Positions 18,008 through 25,756 of a stretch of 55,194 bases of DNA are shown here, piece after piece (positions within the stretch are counted from its first letter, which is position 1; each line of letters opens with the position of its first letter). Below the pieces are notes generated by a model. The model had not been told where the DNA came from and searched no databases. It worked only from the letters and a program-made list of their open reading frames with translations. The position numbers were made by a program, and so were the translations under genes. Origin of the DNA: Hyphomicrobiales bacterium (lineage in GTDB: Bacteria > Pseudomonadota > Alphaproteobacteria > Rhizobiales > JAJFHB01); assembly GCA_021775755.1 (NCBI GenBank), contig JAJFHE010000041.1:1-55194 (forward strand), written 5' to 3'.

Positions 18008-18961
18008 ATGTCCACATCCTCAACCGTGATGCCGTCCTTAAATGCACTGCGTGCATTCGAGACCGCCGCCCGCCATCTGAGCTTCAAGGCCGCTGCAGGC
18101 GAACTGCATGTGAGCGCCAGCGCGGTCGGGCACCTGATTTCAGATCTGGAAAGCTTTTTCGGCTGTCAGCTTTTTGAGCGACACCACCGCCGCGTTGCGC
18201 TGACGCCGGCCGGGCGCCACCTGCTGCCGGGCATGAGCACCGCCTTCGATCACCTGCGCGATGCGGTTCGGTCTTTTCACAAGTCCCGTCGCGAAGGTCC
18301 ATTGGTGGTTTCCGTAGAGCCGACGTTTGGTGTTCGATGCCTGCTGCCGCGGCTTGAAAGATTTCGCCACCGCCACCCCGACATCGCAATTCGCATCGAC
18401 CCGACGCACGAGCTCGCCGACCCGCGCGACGGCGATGTGGATGTGTGCATCCGCTATGGCATGGGCGATTACCCGGACCTGCGCGTTGAAACGATTGTGG
18501 ACCATGAAGATATTATCGCCGTGTGCAGTCCTGACCTCCTGAAAGGCGAACACCCGTTGTGCACGCTCGACGACATTCGCTGGCACACGCTGATCCAGCG
18601 CTCTCCTTCGCAGTTTTACGAAGACCGGGCCCAGTGGTCTCGATGGTTCAAGGCCGCGGGGCTAAGCGAAGTTCTCTGCAAAGACCGGTTTGAAGTGCCA
18701 TGGGAAGAATATGCCATCGTGTCGGCCATTCAGGGGCACGGGCTGACACTGGCAAGTTCAATTCTGGTAGAGGTCGATCTGGCAGCCGGGCGCCTTGTTC
18801 AACCTTTCGAGGCGTCCTACAGCGTCGACCAGGGCTATTACCTTGTCACCGCAGATGCAGAGGAGCCCGATTACAGGATCGAGGCTTTCAAGCGCTGGTT
18901 GTTCGACGCAGAACCGGACTATCCAGACAAACCGGACCGGAGCGTCGATGCAATGATCTGA
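18008..18961 (+). CDS. LysR-family regulator, GcvA-like
   Basis: A 317-aa regulator. SLNALRAFETAARHLSFKAA, then AGELHVSASAVGHLISDLE (recognition helix), is the GcvA-type N-terminus. The effector domain follows from about residue 95, with PRLERFRHRHPDIAI and the DVDVCIRYGMGDYPDL segment typical of the group. The ATG at 18008 follows GGAG; GTG at 17990 is an alternative that would add six residues. Its stop codon TGA is itself the first three bases of a repeat terminus (18959-18986), so the last residues may have been set by the insertion. It probably regulates the divergent 82-aa gene and itself; the porin downstream is convergent. Confidence 0.87.
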   Translation: MSTSSTVMPSLNALRAFETAARHLSFKAAAGELHVSASAVGHLISDLESFFGCQLFERHHRRVALTPAGRHLLPGMSTAFDHLRDAVRSFHKSRREGPLVVSVEPTFGVRCLLPRLERFRHRHPDIAIRIDPTHELADPRDGDVDVCIRYGMGDYPDLRVETIVDHEDIIAVCSPDLLKGEHPLCTLDDIRWHTLIQRSPSQFYEDRAQWSRWFKAAGLSEVLCKDRFEVPWEEYAIVSAIQGHGLTLASSILVEVDLAAGRLVQPFEASYSVDQGYYLVTADAEEPDYRIEAFKRWLFDAEPDYPDKPDRSVDAMI

Positions 18962-18986
18962 ACGGTCTAATTGCCGCCCTTGGTAT
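18959..18986 (-). repeat. Solo repeat terminus, 19 bases identical to the end of the 20475 element
   Basis: Reading the minus strand, ATACCAAGGGCGGCAATTA (18986 to 18968) is identical to the left end of the element at 20475. It is followed by GACCGTTCA, which resembles GACCGTTTCA in the arms of the element at 20108. It therefore links the two element types. The LysR stop codon lies inside it. No second end was found nearby. Confidence 0.75.
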
Positions 18987-19054
18987 AACAGCGTTTGCGT
19001 CTTTATTCGAACGGAGCAGCTGCAATTGGCGCGCGTGATCTGCCACTTCCAGAA

Positions 19055-19849
19055 CTACCAGGTGAGTTTTGCGCGCACGATCCCAGAAAAAATATCCGGC
19101 ATCCCCGGATTTCCGGAACCATCCGGTGCGGTCAACCACATGAGCGCGGGTATTATGCTGATATTATCGGTTATGGGCATCTGATAGAAGCCCTCCAGAT
19201 GAAGCGCAAGTGCGTTATCGCTAACATTGAAACCCGGCAACGTGATCTCCGTGCGCGCATTCCCGAACACAATGACACCACCGAGATACCCCGGCCCCAG
19301 ATGCGTTTTCAGCCCCGCGCCGAAGCCCAGAAAATCAACTCTCGCATCGCCGGCCGCGGGCGCCGACACGCCGGTGGGACGATTGGCGACGCTGCTTGTT
19401 TCCAGGCTGTAATGGCTGTATTGCGCGCGAATTAGCAGTCTTGTGGCCTCCGACAGGGCGAAACTGATCTCGGCATTCACATCAAACACGAACTGCTTGT
19501 TGTCGTGCAAAACAAAATACTGATTGGAGAAATCGAGATCGGACTTGCCGGTATCAAGAATACCGCCAAAGCCTCCGGAAATCGAAAAATCACAGAGCCG
19601 TACGCCGGCTACCGTTACATTATCCGGCACGTCCGGTATATCCGCTTGCTCTGCTCCGTCGTCATTCTCAGTTTCCAGCTCGACGGCGGGAAGCAGATCA
19701 CCGAAAAAACCACCTCTTGCGCCAGGAAGGCTTTTCAGACAGTCATCGAAAATATAGTCGGTCGCCACTGCCGGCTGAATGGCGCCAGGCGCCAGCGGCA
19801 GCAACAGAAACGCCCCGCAAATCAGATTTTTCGTAAAACCGCAAAGCAT
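19055..19849 (-). CDS. Predicted outer-membrane beta-barrel, porin-like
   Basis: A 264-aa protein with a signal peptide (about residues 1-30; hydrophobic core GAFLLLPLAPGA, cleavage probably near AVATDY). Two conserved-looking cysteines lie near residues 37 and 87. The mature part alternates aromatic and polar residues as in beta strands. The C-terminal third, ISIIPALMWLTAPDG to IVRAKLTW, ends in an aromatic residue, the usual barrel-assembly signal. The terminal IIPALMWLTAP pattern recalls carbohydrate or SomA-type porins, but the length is only about half of those. Likely a small channel in the outer membrane; the solute is unknown. Tail-to-tail with the LysR gene. Confidence 0.6.
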   Translation of the reverse strand: MLCGFTKNLICGAFLLLPLAPGAIQPAVATDYIFDDCLKSLPGARGGFFGDLLPAVELETENDDGAEQADIPDVPDNVTVAGVRLCDFSISGGFGGILDTGKSDLDFSNQYFVLHDNKQFVFDVNAEISFALSEATRLLIRAQYSHYSLETSSVANRPTGVSAPAAGDARVDFLGFGAGLKTHLGPGYLGGVIVFGNARTEITLPGFNVSDNALALHLEGFYQMPITDNISIIPALMWLTAPDGSGNPGMPDIFSGIVRAKLTW

Positions 19850-19999
19850 CCAGCCCCCCGATCCGCACCGACCACTCGGATCGGTTGCGCCTGCTTCAAA
19901 TAAAGCAGAACCCGCTTATCATTGCAACCGGGCCACCACCGTTGCTCCCCTCGATTTAACTATCGCCCGGCCTGGAGCCCCCCTTTTACGCTCTGAGCA

Positions 20000-20451
20000 C
20001 TCGAGGTTTCGGTGATAAGGTCCTGTGGGTTCGTCGACGATACGCGTCAGCGGCGTATCTGCGAGCCACCTGATTAGTGCCTTGTGGCCGGTCGCGGTGT
20101 TGGCAAACTAGACCGTTTCTCGTTCATATGGAATCGATTGACCGGTGTTTTGCGTCTGCTGGCAGGGCACGGGTCCCGCCGTGGACTTCCCGTCCACAAG
20201 GGAGCCGTAACGCAGTCCAGCGGGCGCGAAACATCGGACTTCGGTGGGCCAAAGCAGCCCACCGGCTGCGTTGCGGCGCTTGCCCGATACACCGCATCGC
20301 GCTTCGCGCCGCGCCTTGCCGGATGAGCCGGTTTGGCCCATCAAACGTTTCCATATGAACGTGAAACGGTCTAGCGATTGGCACGGTCGGCCAGGCAGCG
20401 AGCATCGAAATGGTCACTCGAGATATCGATGCCGATGGTAGTGTGGGTCAT
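20000..20451 (-). pseudogene. IS110-family transposase fragment, interrupted and truncated
   Basis: On the minus strand from the ATG at 20451 the sequence encodes MTHTTIGIDISSDHFDA and on to ADRANR, the DEDD-type N-terminus of IS110 transposases (first catalytic Asp in GIDIS). After the 20108-20374 element is removed, the frame resumes with FANTATGHKALIRWL, then TRIVDEPTGPYHRNLE, again typical. Homology stops at about 20000, where the C-terminal serine domain should follow. The gene is therefore dead twice over: split by an insertion and truncated to about 62 codons. Confidence 0.85.
20108..20374. mobile_element. MITE-like palindromic element E1, 267 bp
   Basis: Terminal inverted repeats of 26 bases (20108-20133 and 20349-20374) begin CTAGACCGTTTC and end CATATGGAA; they match at 25 of 26 positions. 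It encodes nothing recognisable and lies inside the IS110 transposase reading frame, between the codons for ...RANR and FANT.... The interior forms further hairpins such as GTGGAC/GTCCAC and CGGTGGGC/GCCCACCG. Its core (20284-20300, CCGATACACCGCATCGC) is the exact reverse complement of a core segment of E2. CTAG at both ends could be a target duplication or part of the arms. Confidence 0.8.
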
Positions 20452-20474
20452 TTTTTCCGTGTCCTATGCTTGTC

Positions 20475-20736
20475 ATACCAAGGGCGGCAATTATTGAGCC
20501 ATTTCATGAGCCATTCCGGCACGCTCGACGAGGCGGGGGCCGCAGTGCGATGCGGTGTATCGGACAAGGCCCGCAACGCGGTCGACGGGCCGGAATGGCC
20601 CACCGCAGGCCGGGTGCTTTTGCCCTCCCGCAGCGTTGCGTACTGCTTACGGTACCTGTACCGCGGCGCAGTACGCGCCTTGCCGGAGGGTAAAATCATC
20701 CCGGTGAAACGGGTCAATAATTTCCGCCCTTGGTAT
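20475..20736. mobile_element. MITE-like palindromic element E2, 262 bp
   Basis: Terminal inverted repeats of 26 bases (20475-20500 and 20711-20736) start ATACCAAGGGCGG and match at 24 of 26 positions. They continue less perfectly inwards through GAGCCATTTCA / TGAAACGGGTC. The core carries GCGATGCGGTGTATCGG (20547-20563), shared with E1 on the opposite strand, and about 60 more bases of weaker similarity. Internal hairpins include GGGCC/GGCCC and a GCGTACTGC/GCGCAGTACGC stem. Non-coding. It lies 24 bases upstream of the IS110 fragment's start codon. Confidence 0.8.
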
Positions 20737-20960
20737 TGCGCCGCAGCACAACGAATACCTCGATGTTGTGTATAGTATTAAAGTAGTGCAAATGACCTAA
20801 TACAGACAAATTCACATGTTGACTAAAATTTTCATGATGTAATTGTGGAATTACGCAGGCGTAAATCAAGATATATCTTGAATGTATATTCAGGAATATT
20901 AGGAGATCGCTGGCACACTAATGTGCCAGGAGTTTTGGAACGAGGTCACGTTGGATGGAA
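20737..20960. other. AT-rich non-coding patch with two palindromes
   Basis: No gene is visible. The stretch 20750-20905 is clearly richer in A and T than its neighbours. It holds TCAAGATATATCTTGA (20866-20881), a perfect 16-bp palindrome, overlapped by an imperfect one (20879-20892). It also holds the 20-bp dyad CTGGCACACTAATGTGCCAG (20910-20929), perfect 8-base arms around CTAA, followed by GAGTTTT. The second could be a terminator or an operator. No intact gene starts here, so these may be controls left over from a lost gene. Confidence 0.55.
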
Positions 20961-21683
20961 TTAGGACGGTTGGCCGATGGCCTGCTGTATGAGGGCGCCT
21001 GATTCATGATGACCGTCGGCAACCACCTCGGCACCGTTGGCGCGCAGCAAGTCGCGTTGTTGCGCACTTGGCGACATTCCGATGAAGTGCACAGCGTTCT
21101 CGCGTGCGGCGGCGAGATCGCCGAGCTGATCTCCGAAGTAGACAATACGCTGAGGTGAAACCGGATCGCCCGGGCACTCGCTCAGCTGTGCAATTGCATG
21201 GCGCAGGATTTCGATTTTCGGACCGGTCACTTCGGCATAGCCACCAACGTCGTAATAGCCCCACAAGTCAGCATTTTTCAGACGTGCGGCGGCGGCGGCT
21301 TCCAGATTGGCGGTAGCAAGTCCAAGCTTTACGTTTCCGCGTCCCCGAAGCCGTTCAAGCAACGCCCCGGCGCCATCGATCGATTGTGCCTGAAGGGAGC
21401 CTTGTGCAAGGCCTGCTTCAATTGAAGAGATGTAGTGCTCAAACACATCATCGATTTCCGCCTGTACAGGCACGCGCCCGAAATGCCGCTCCAGCAGTTC
21501 GTGTGCGATGTTGACATCGTTGCGCACCTGGTAGCTGTTCCAGTCCGGATTGAGGTGATGCTCCAAGACGCTGTGCACTTTTCGGAATGCGTCGAAGAAC
21601 AGACGCTCCTCGCTGCGTGTCAGATGCAGGAGAACGCCATCGATATCGAAGATCACGGCAAACGCAGGTCCGGTTGCTGTCAT
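20961..21683 (-). CDS. HAD-superfamily hydrolase
   Basis: A 240-aa haloacid-dehalogenase-fold phosphatase. Motif I is FDIDGVL (Asp13 and Asp15). A helical cap spans about residues 20-95. Motif II is LATANLE, motif III Lys lies in the GPKIEIL segment, and motif IV is YFGDQLGDLAAA, the expected acidic loop. Similar proteins include phosphoglycolate phosphatases and beta-phosphoglucomutases, but the cap gives no specific match I can name. Upstream (minus) is the divergent secreted-protein gene at 21868, about 184 bases away. Base composition returns to the genome norm here after the AT-rich patch downstream. Confidence 0.85.
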   Translation of the reverse strand: MTATGPAFAVIFDIDGVLLHLTRSEERLFFDAFRKVHSVLEHHLNPDWNSYQVRNDVNIAHELLERHFGRVPVQAEIDDVFEHYISSIEAGLAQGSLQAQSIDGAGALLERLRGRGNVKLGLATANLEAAAAARLKNADLWGYYDVGGYAEVTGPKIEILRHAIAQLSECPGDPVSPQRIVYFGDQLGDLAAARENAVHFIGMSPSAQQRDLLRANGAEVVADGHHESGALIQQAIGQPS

Positions 21684-21867
21684 GGTGGCGCGGTTCCGGT
21701 TGTGCGGGCGTAACGATGTGGATGTCGCCGCCCGTTGGTTCTCAGACGGCGTCGAAATCTAAACCGTCCAGCATTTGAATCCAAGTGAAGACGACGCAAC
21801 GTGACGCCCCGTATCGTGGTAGCATTCAGATGCTGTCGGTAACCCACGCACCGGGAAATGCTACCGA

Positions 21868-22539
21868 ATGAAACTGCTAACTCGACTGTTGCTGCTCGTC
21901 TCGCTTTCATATGTGCTGCACCTTCACCCGACCTCTGCATCTGCAGAAACACCCCGTGCGCTGCCGCATGGCCGTTATGTGCTCGTTGCGGTACGGCGGG
22001 CAAGTTTTGTGGAGAGTACGCCTGACACGGACAGCAATGCGTTCCGGCCGGGCGATACAGTCGACTTTGGCGACACCCTGTCCTGGCTCGACGGCGTTAT
22101 CTGCAATGACTGGCACATGACAGAGGTTGCGGACGAGGCAATCCGTCTCGACGATCCGAACCTGTCGGATCTTGCGATTGGATCCGCGGAACCCTCGGCG
22201 GAGACCCGGGGCCAGCCGAGGACTTTGCGTGTGCAGTGCGATGGCGGACGCCTTGTCGACATTGTGCAGATTGACGCTCGGGTGTTGGTGGTGAGCAGCC
22301 CGGCCGGGGCGTTGAACGCCATTCTGGAAAAGCCGCTGCAGACCGGGCAGGTGAGGGGATTGCAGGAGAAACTCTCAGATCTCACTTACTATACCGGCGC
22401 CATAACGGGCGTGATGGATGCTGCGACCCGCACGGCGTTGGCGCGCTATGCCGAGTTCCGCGGTGCCGGTTACGTTTTTCATCGTGCGGCACTCACCGAA
22501 AACCTGCTTGCGGGGCTCTCAGTGCCCGGCGTTCCGTAA
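21868..22539 (+). CDS. Secreted protein with a peptidoglycan-binding-like C-terminal domain
   Basis: A 223-aa protein with a clear signal peptide (LLTRLLLLVSLSYVLHL, cleavage near ASAE). The central part (about 30-140) has two cysteines (around residues 77 and 126) that could form a disulfide, and no family I recognise. The C-terminal part, GLQEKLSDLTYYTGAITGVM then DAATRTALARYAEFRGA, follows the helix-turn pattern of PG_binding_1 repeats. A periplasmic role in cell-wall recognition is inferred. Its stop is only four bases from the start of the next gene, so the two are probably co-transcribed. Confidence 0.6.
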   Translation: MKLLTRLLLLVSLSYVLHLHPTSASAETPRALPHGRYVLVAVRRASFVESTPDTDSNAFRPGDTVDFGDTLSWLDGVICNDWHMTEVADEAIRLDDPNLSDLAIGSAEPSAETRGQPRTLRVQCDGGRLVDIVQIDARVLVVSSPAGALNAILEKPLQTGQVRGLQEKLSDLTYYTGAITGVMDAATRTALARYAEFRGAGYVFHRAALTENLLAGLSVPGVP

Positions 22540-22543
22540 TACG

Positions 22544-23593
22544 ATGCCGGGCACAACGAAGGGCGCCATCGCGGACTCAACAGTGAAAGTTGCCGGGCTG
22601 GGTGCCGGCTTTTTCAGCCGCTTCCACTATGAGGCGTGGCGACGTATCGGCGGTGCCGAACTGGTTGCCGTTTGCGATCTCGACGAGACGCGCACCCTGG
22701 CTGCCATCGGGGGCGCGTCGCAGACCTACACAAGCCTGGAACTCATGCTGCGCGATACCGCCCCCGATCTGGTCGATATCGTGCTGCCTCCCGCGGCACA
22801 GTTCGAAGCCATCGAACTGGCTGCCGCCAAGGGGACGAGCATCATCTGTCAGAAGCCGTTCTGCGGCGATCTTGAAACCGCGCGGCGCGCCGTCGAGCTC
22901 TGCGGTCGCGCCGGTGTTACGCTTGTTGTGCATGAGAATTTCCGCTTTCAGCCTTGGTACCGGCACATCAAGGCGCTGCTTGCGGAAGGGAGTATCGGGA
23001 CGCCTTTGCAGGCAACATTCCGCCTGCGCCCGGGAGACGGCCAGGGACGCGATGCCTATCTCAACCGCCAGCCCTATTTTCAGACCATGAAGCGGTTTCT
23101 CGTACACGAGACGGCGGTCCATTTCATCGACACATTCCGATTTTTGTTTGGCGAGGCGTGCGATGTCTATGCCGATCTCCACCGTCTTAATCCGGCGATT
23201 GCTGGAGAAGATGCCGGTATGATCTTGATGAATTGCACAAACGGTACGCGCACGCTCTTCGATGGCAACAGGCTGGTCGATCACGCGGCACGTAACCAGC
23301 GTCTTACTATGGGCGAGCTGTTGATTGAGGGCACGGATGGCGTACTTCGTCTCGATGGCGATGCAACGGTTGAGCACCGCCCCCGGGACAGTAGCGATTG
23401 GGTAGAGACGCCCTATGACTGGCACGACCGAGGGTTTGGCGGCGACTGCGTTTTTGCCCTTCAGTCGCATGTTATTCGGGGGCTGCAGGAAGGCGGGTTA
23501 ATCGAGAACACCGGTGCTAAGTATCTGCGGAACCTCGAAATCGAGGAGGCGGTCTACCGGTCCAGCGAGGAGCAACGTTCAATCGCGGTATAG
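22544..23593 (+). CDS. Gfo/Idh/MocA-family oxidoreductase
   Basis: A 349-aa NAD(P)-dependent oxidoreductase. The N-terminal Rossmann fold starts VKVAGLGAGFFSRFHYEAW and is followed by ELVAVCDLDE. The diagnostic catalytic-loop motif is CQKPFCGD (consensus EKP, here QKP), then VVHENFRFQPWY. The C-terminal substrate domain runs from about residue 145, with KRFLVHETAVHFIDTFRFLFG providing the conserved His/Asp pair. The usual EKP glutamate is a glutamine, a known minor variant. The ATG at 22544 lies four bases after the preceding stop; a GTG at about 22583 would start closer to the Rossmann motif. Substrate is probably a sugar or inositol derivative. Confidence 0.87.
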   Translation: MPGTTKGAIADSTVKVAGLGAGFFSRFHYEAWRRIGGAELVAVCDLDETRTLAAIGGASQTYTSLELMLRDTAPDLVDIVLPPAAQFEAIELAAAKGTSIICQKPFCGDLETARRAVELCGRAGVTLVVHENFRFQPWYRHIKALLAEGSIGTPLQATFRLRPGDGQGRDAYLNRQPYFQTMKRFLVHETAVHFIDTFRFLFGEACDVYADLHRLNPAIAGEDAGMILMNCTNGTRTLFDGNRLVDHAARNQRLTMGELLIEGTDGVLRLDGDATVEHRPRDSSDWVETPYDWHDRGFGGDCVFALQSHVIRGLQEGGLIENTGAKYLRNLEIEEAVYRSSEEQRSIAV

Positions 23594-24054
23594 CCGGCCG
23601 CCGGCAGCGCCCACGTTGTAGGCCTGGGCGAAAGCGGAACCGCATTTGCGGCGCAACGTGGCGATGCGGATTGCCGGGTCTCATAATCGGTGCGGTTCGG
23701 GCCGGTCATGGCCTCGAGCGCGATCGCCGCAGGTCACATTAAATTTCTGTAAGGGGCTTGCAACCGTGCACTAAACAAGGAATCTTGCGCCCGCCGGGTG
23801 GCAATCTGTGCCCGGTTGAACGAAGAGTGCAGGAACAACGGTGCGCCCGGACGTGCCCTGATCTTGAATTCATGGGTTTACCACCTTTCGAAGCCGCGCT
23901 TGCGACCTGGAACGGAGTTTGGCACGGCTGCTTTTGATTTGATCTGGAATACAAGGCGCGGTGCCTCATCGAGACGGTGCCGGTTATGCGCGTATTGGGC
24001 ACGTATTGGGCCCGTGATCGGTTTGGATCGCTTTAAGGCGATGGAGGATATTGG
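23594..24054. other. Intergenic region with a short tandem repeat
   Basis: No convincing gene on either strand; the short open frames here lack homology and ribosome sites. CGTATTGGGC occurs twice in tandem (23991-24000 and 24002-24011), about 45 bases before the ABC transporter start, and could be part of its control region. A GC-rich GCCGGCCGCCGGC stretch lies at the left end near the oxidoreductase stop. Confidence 0.4.
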
Positions 24055-25017
24055 ATGAGTGCGTTGGTCGTACTTGAAGGTCTGACGAAGCGCTTCGGCT
24101 CGCTTGTCGCGGTGGACGGAATTTCGCTCACCGTTGAAAAAGGCGAAGTGGTCGGGTTTCTCGGACCCAACGGTGCTGGAAAATCGACGACCATGAAGAT
24201 GGCTGCCGGCTTCCTGGAGCCCGATGAGGGAAGCGCGAAAATTTGCAGCTTTGATGTCTCGCTGGAACCGCGCGCCGCCAAACTGCACATCGGCTATATG
24301 CCCGAAGGCGCGCCTTCGTATGGTGAAATGACGCCGCTTTCGTTTCTGCGGTTCATCGCAGAAGTACGGGGCTTGAAGGGAGCGGCAGCGCGCAACGCGA
24401 TCGATGAGACAATCGCGCGCACCGAGCTTGAGGGTGTCGTTTACCAGACCATCGAAACTCTCTCCAAGGGCTTCAAACGCCGTGTCGGTCTGGCCCAGTC
24501 CATTCTGCACGATCCCGACGTTCTGATCCTCGACGAGCCGACCGACGGCCTCGACCCCAATCAGAAACACCACGTGAGAAGCCTGATCTCTGATATGGCG
24601 AAAGAGAAGGCGATCGTCGTCTCGACCCATATTCTCGAAGAAGTCGACGCGGTGTGCTCGCGTGCTGTCATCATCGACCGCGGCCGCATCGTCGCCGACG
24701 GCACGTCGCGCGACCTGAAATTCCGCCTGCCGCACCACAATGCGGTGACAATCCGGCTTTCCACGAAGGATGCCGATGCCGCCAGAACGGCGCTAGCATC
24801 CGTCGAGGGCGTCGCAAAGATCGAGGTTCTGGGGCGCGGCAAGAACCTCACGCGGCTGCGCGCCCTGCCGACAAGCCGCAGATCCATTGCAACCGACGTG
24901 GCCGAAGCGCTGAAAAAGAAAAAGCTTCAACCTGAAGAACTTTTCGTCGAGCAGGGCAATCTCGATGATGTCTTCCGTGAAATCACGACATCCGATACGG
25001 GGAGCGCCGATGCGTAA
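24055..25017 (+). CDS. ABC transporter ATP-binding protein, Gld-like
   Basis: A 320-aa ABC ATPase. Walker A is GPNGAGKST, the Q-loop region lies near GYMPEGAPSYGEMT, the signature is LSKGFKRR, Walker B is VLILDEPTDGLDPNQ and the switch histidine is in STHILEEV. The LSKGFKRRVGLAQ form and the MPE segment are typical of GldA-like and DrrA-like ATPases. A C-terminal domain of about 90 residues (from 225) follows. It is the first gene of a four-gene operon with a GldF-like permease, a GldG-like protein and a DUF4340 protein. It overlaps the permease start by eight bases. Confidence 0.92.
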   Translation: MSALVVLEGLTKRFGSLVAVDGISLTVEKGEVVGFLGPNGAGKSTTMKMAAGFLEPDEGSAKICSFDVSLEPRAAKLHIGYMPEGAPSYGEMTPLSFLRFIAEVRGLKGAAARNAIDETIARTELEGVVYQTIETLSKGFKRRVGLAQSILHDPDVLILDEPTDGLDPNQKHHVRSLISDMAKEKAIVVSTHILEEVDAVCSRAVIIDRGRIVADGTSRDLKFRLPHHNAVTIRLSTKDADAARTALASVEGVAKIEVLGRGKNLTRLRALPTSRRSIATDVAEALKKKKLQPEELFVEQGNLDDVFREITTSDTGSADA

Positions 25018-25744
25018 CATCTGGGCCATCGCCAAACGCGAACTGCGCGCCTATTTCGGCACGCCGATCGCCTATGTATTTCTCGCAATCTTCGTGGCGC
25101 TCACGGGTGTTTTCGCGTTCTTCATCGGCACGTTCTTTGAACGCGGCGAGGCCGATCTCAGACCGTTCTTCGAATACCACCCATGGCTTTACCTTCTGCT
25201 CGTGCCAGCTATTGCCATGCGGCTTTGGGCAGAAGAGCGGCGCGCCGGCACCATGGAACTCTTGATGACGCTGCCCATATCGCCGGCTCAAGCTGTCATC
25301 GGTAAGTTTATCGCCGGTTGGATCTTCCTCGCCATTGCCCTCGTGCTCACGATGCCCATCTGGTACAGCGTCAACAAGCTCGGCAATCCCGACAACGGTG
25401 TCATTATTGCCAGCTATATCGGCAGTTATCTTGTCGCAGGTGTGTTCCTCGCCATTGGCGCGACCATATCGGCGTTGACCAAGAACCAGGTTATCGCGTT
25501 CGTTGTGTCGGCGGCGATCTGCTTCTTGTTTGTGGTCAGCGGCACACAGATTGTTCTCAACGTATTTCAGGGCTGGGTGCCCGATATTGTCAGTTCGGCG
25601 ATCTCGTCACTCAGCGTTCTGAGCCACTACGAAAATGTCACGCGCGGTGTCTTCGACTTCCGCGACATCGTCTTCTATGCATCCATGGTCGTGTTCTGGC
25701 TGTTTGCCAACACTGTCGCCGTTCACCTCAAAAAAGCCGACTAG
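25010..25744 (+). CDS. ABC transporter permease, GldF-like
   Basis: A 244-aa ABC-2-type permease. The N-terminal MRNIWAIAKRELRAYFGTPI precedes six hydrophobic segments, for example IAYVFLAIFVALTGVFAFFI, LYLLLVPAIAMRLWAEE, FIAGWIFLAIALVL and FVVSAAICFLFVV. The LWAEERRAGTMELLMTLPIS block is the characteristic coupling region of GldF and Nos-type permeases. The start lies inside the ATPase gene (eight-base overlap), showing coupling. Together with the ATPase and the GldG-like protein it should form one membrane complex. In Bacteroidetes GldAFG serves gliding; outside them the substrate is unknown. Confidence 0.9.
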   Translation: MRNIWAIAKRELRAYFGTPIAYVFLAIFVALTGVFAFFIGTFFERGEADLRPFFEYHPWLYLLLVPAIAMRLWAEERRAGTMELLMTLPISPAQAVIGKFIAGWIFLAIALVLTMPIWYSVNKLGNPDNGVIIASYIGSYLVAGVFLAIGATISALTKNQVIAFVVSAAICFLFVVSGTQIVLNVFQGWVPDIVSSAISSLSVLSHYENVTRGVFDFRDIVFYASMVVFWLFANTVAVHLKKAD

Positions 25745-25756
25745 TAGGTCCGAAAC

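Noticed and set aside
19998-20420. CACTCGAG repeated on both sides of element E1 as a target duplication
   Set aside because: The copies fall within different codons of the IS110 transposase fragment and are not adjacent to the element ends; CTAG at the ends is a better candidate.
20084-20440. Several open frames of 65-97 codons inside the 20.1-20.7 kb elements
   Set aside because: They lie on both strands of palindromic DNA, have no homology or ribosome site, and are explained by GC-rich repeat sequence.
20452-20736. Element E2 as the left-end bridge-RNA region of the IS110 element
   Set aside because: E2 has its own inverted ends, shares its core with an element inserted inside the transposase gene, and its end motif recurs elsewhere, so it is better read as an independent repeat.
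23739-24058. Two overlapping frames of about 86-87 codons before the ABC operon
   Set aside because: Neither shows a recognised domain or ribosome site; both look like chance frames in intergenic DNA.
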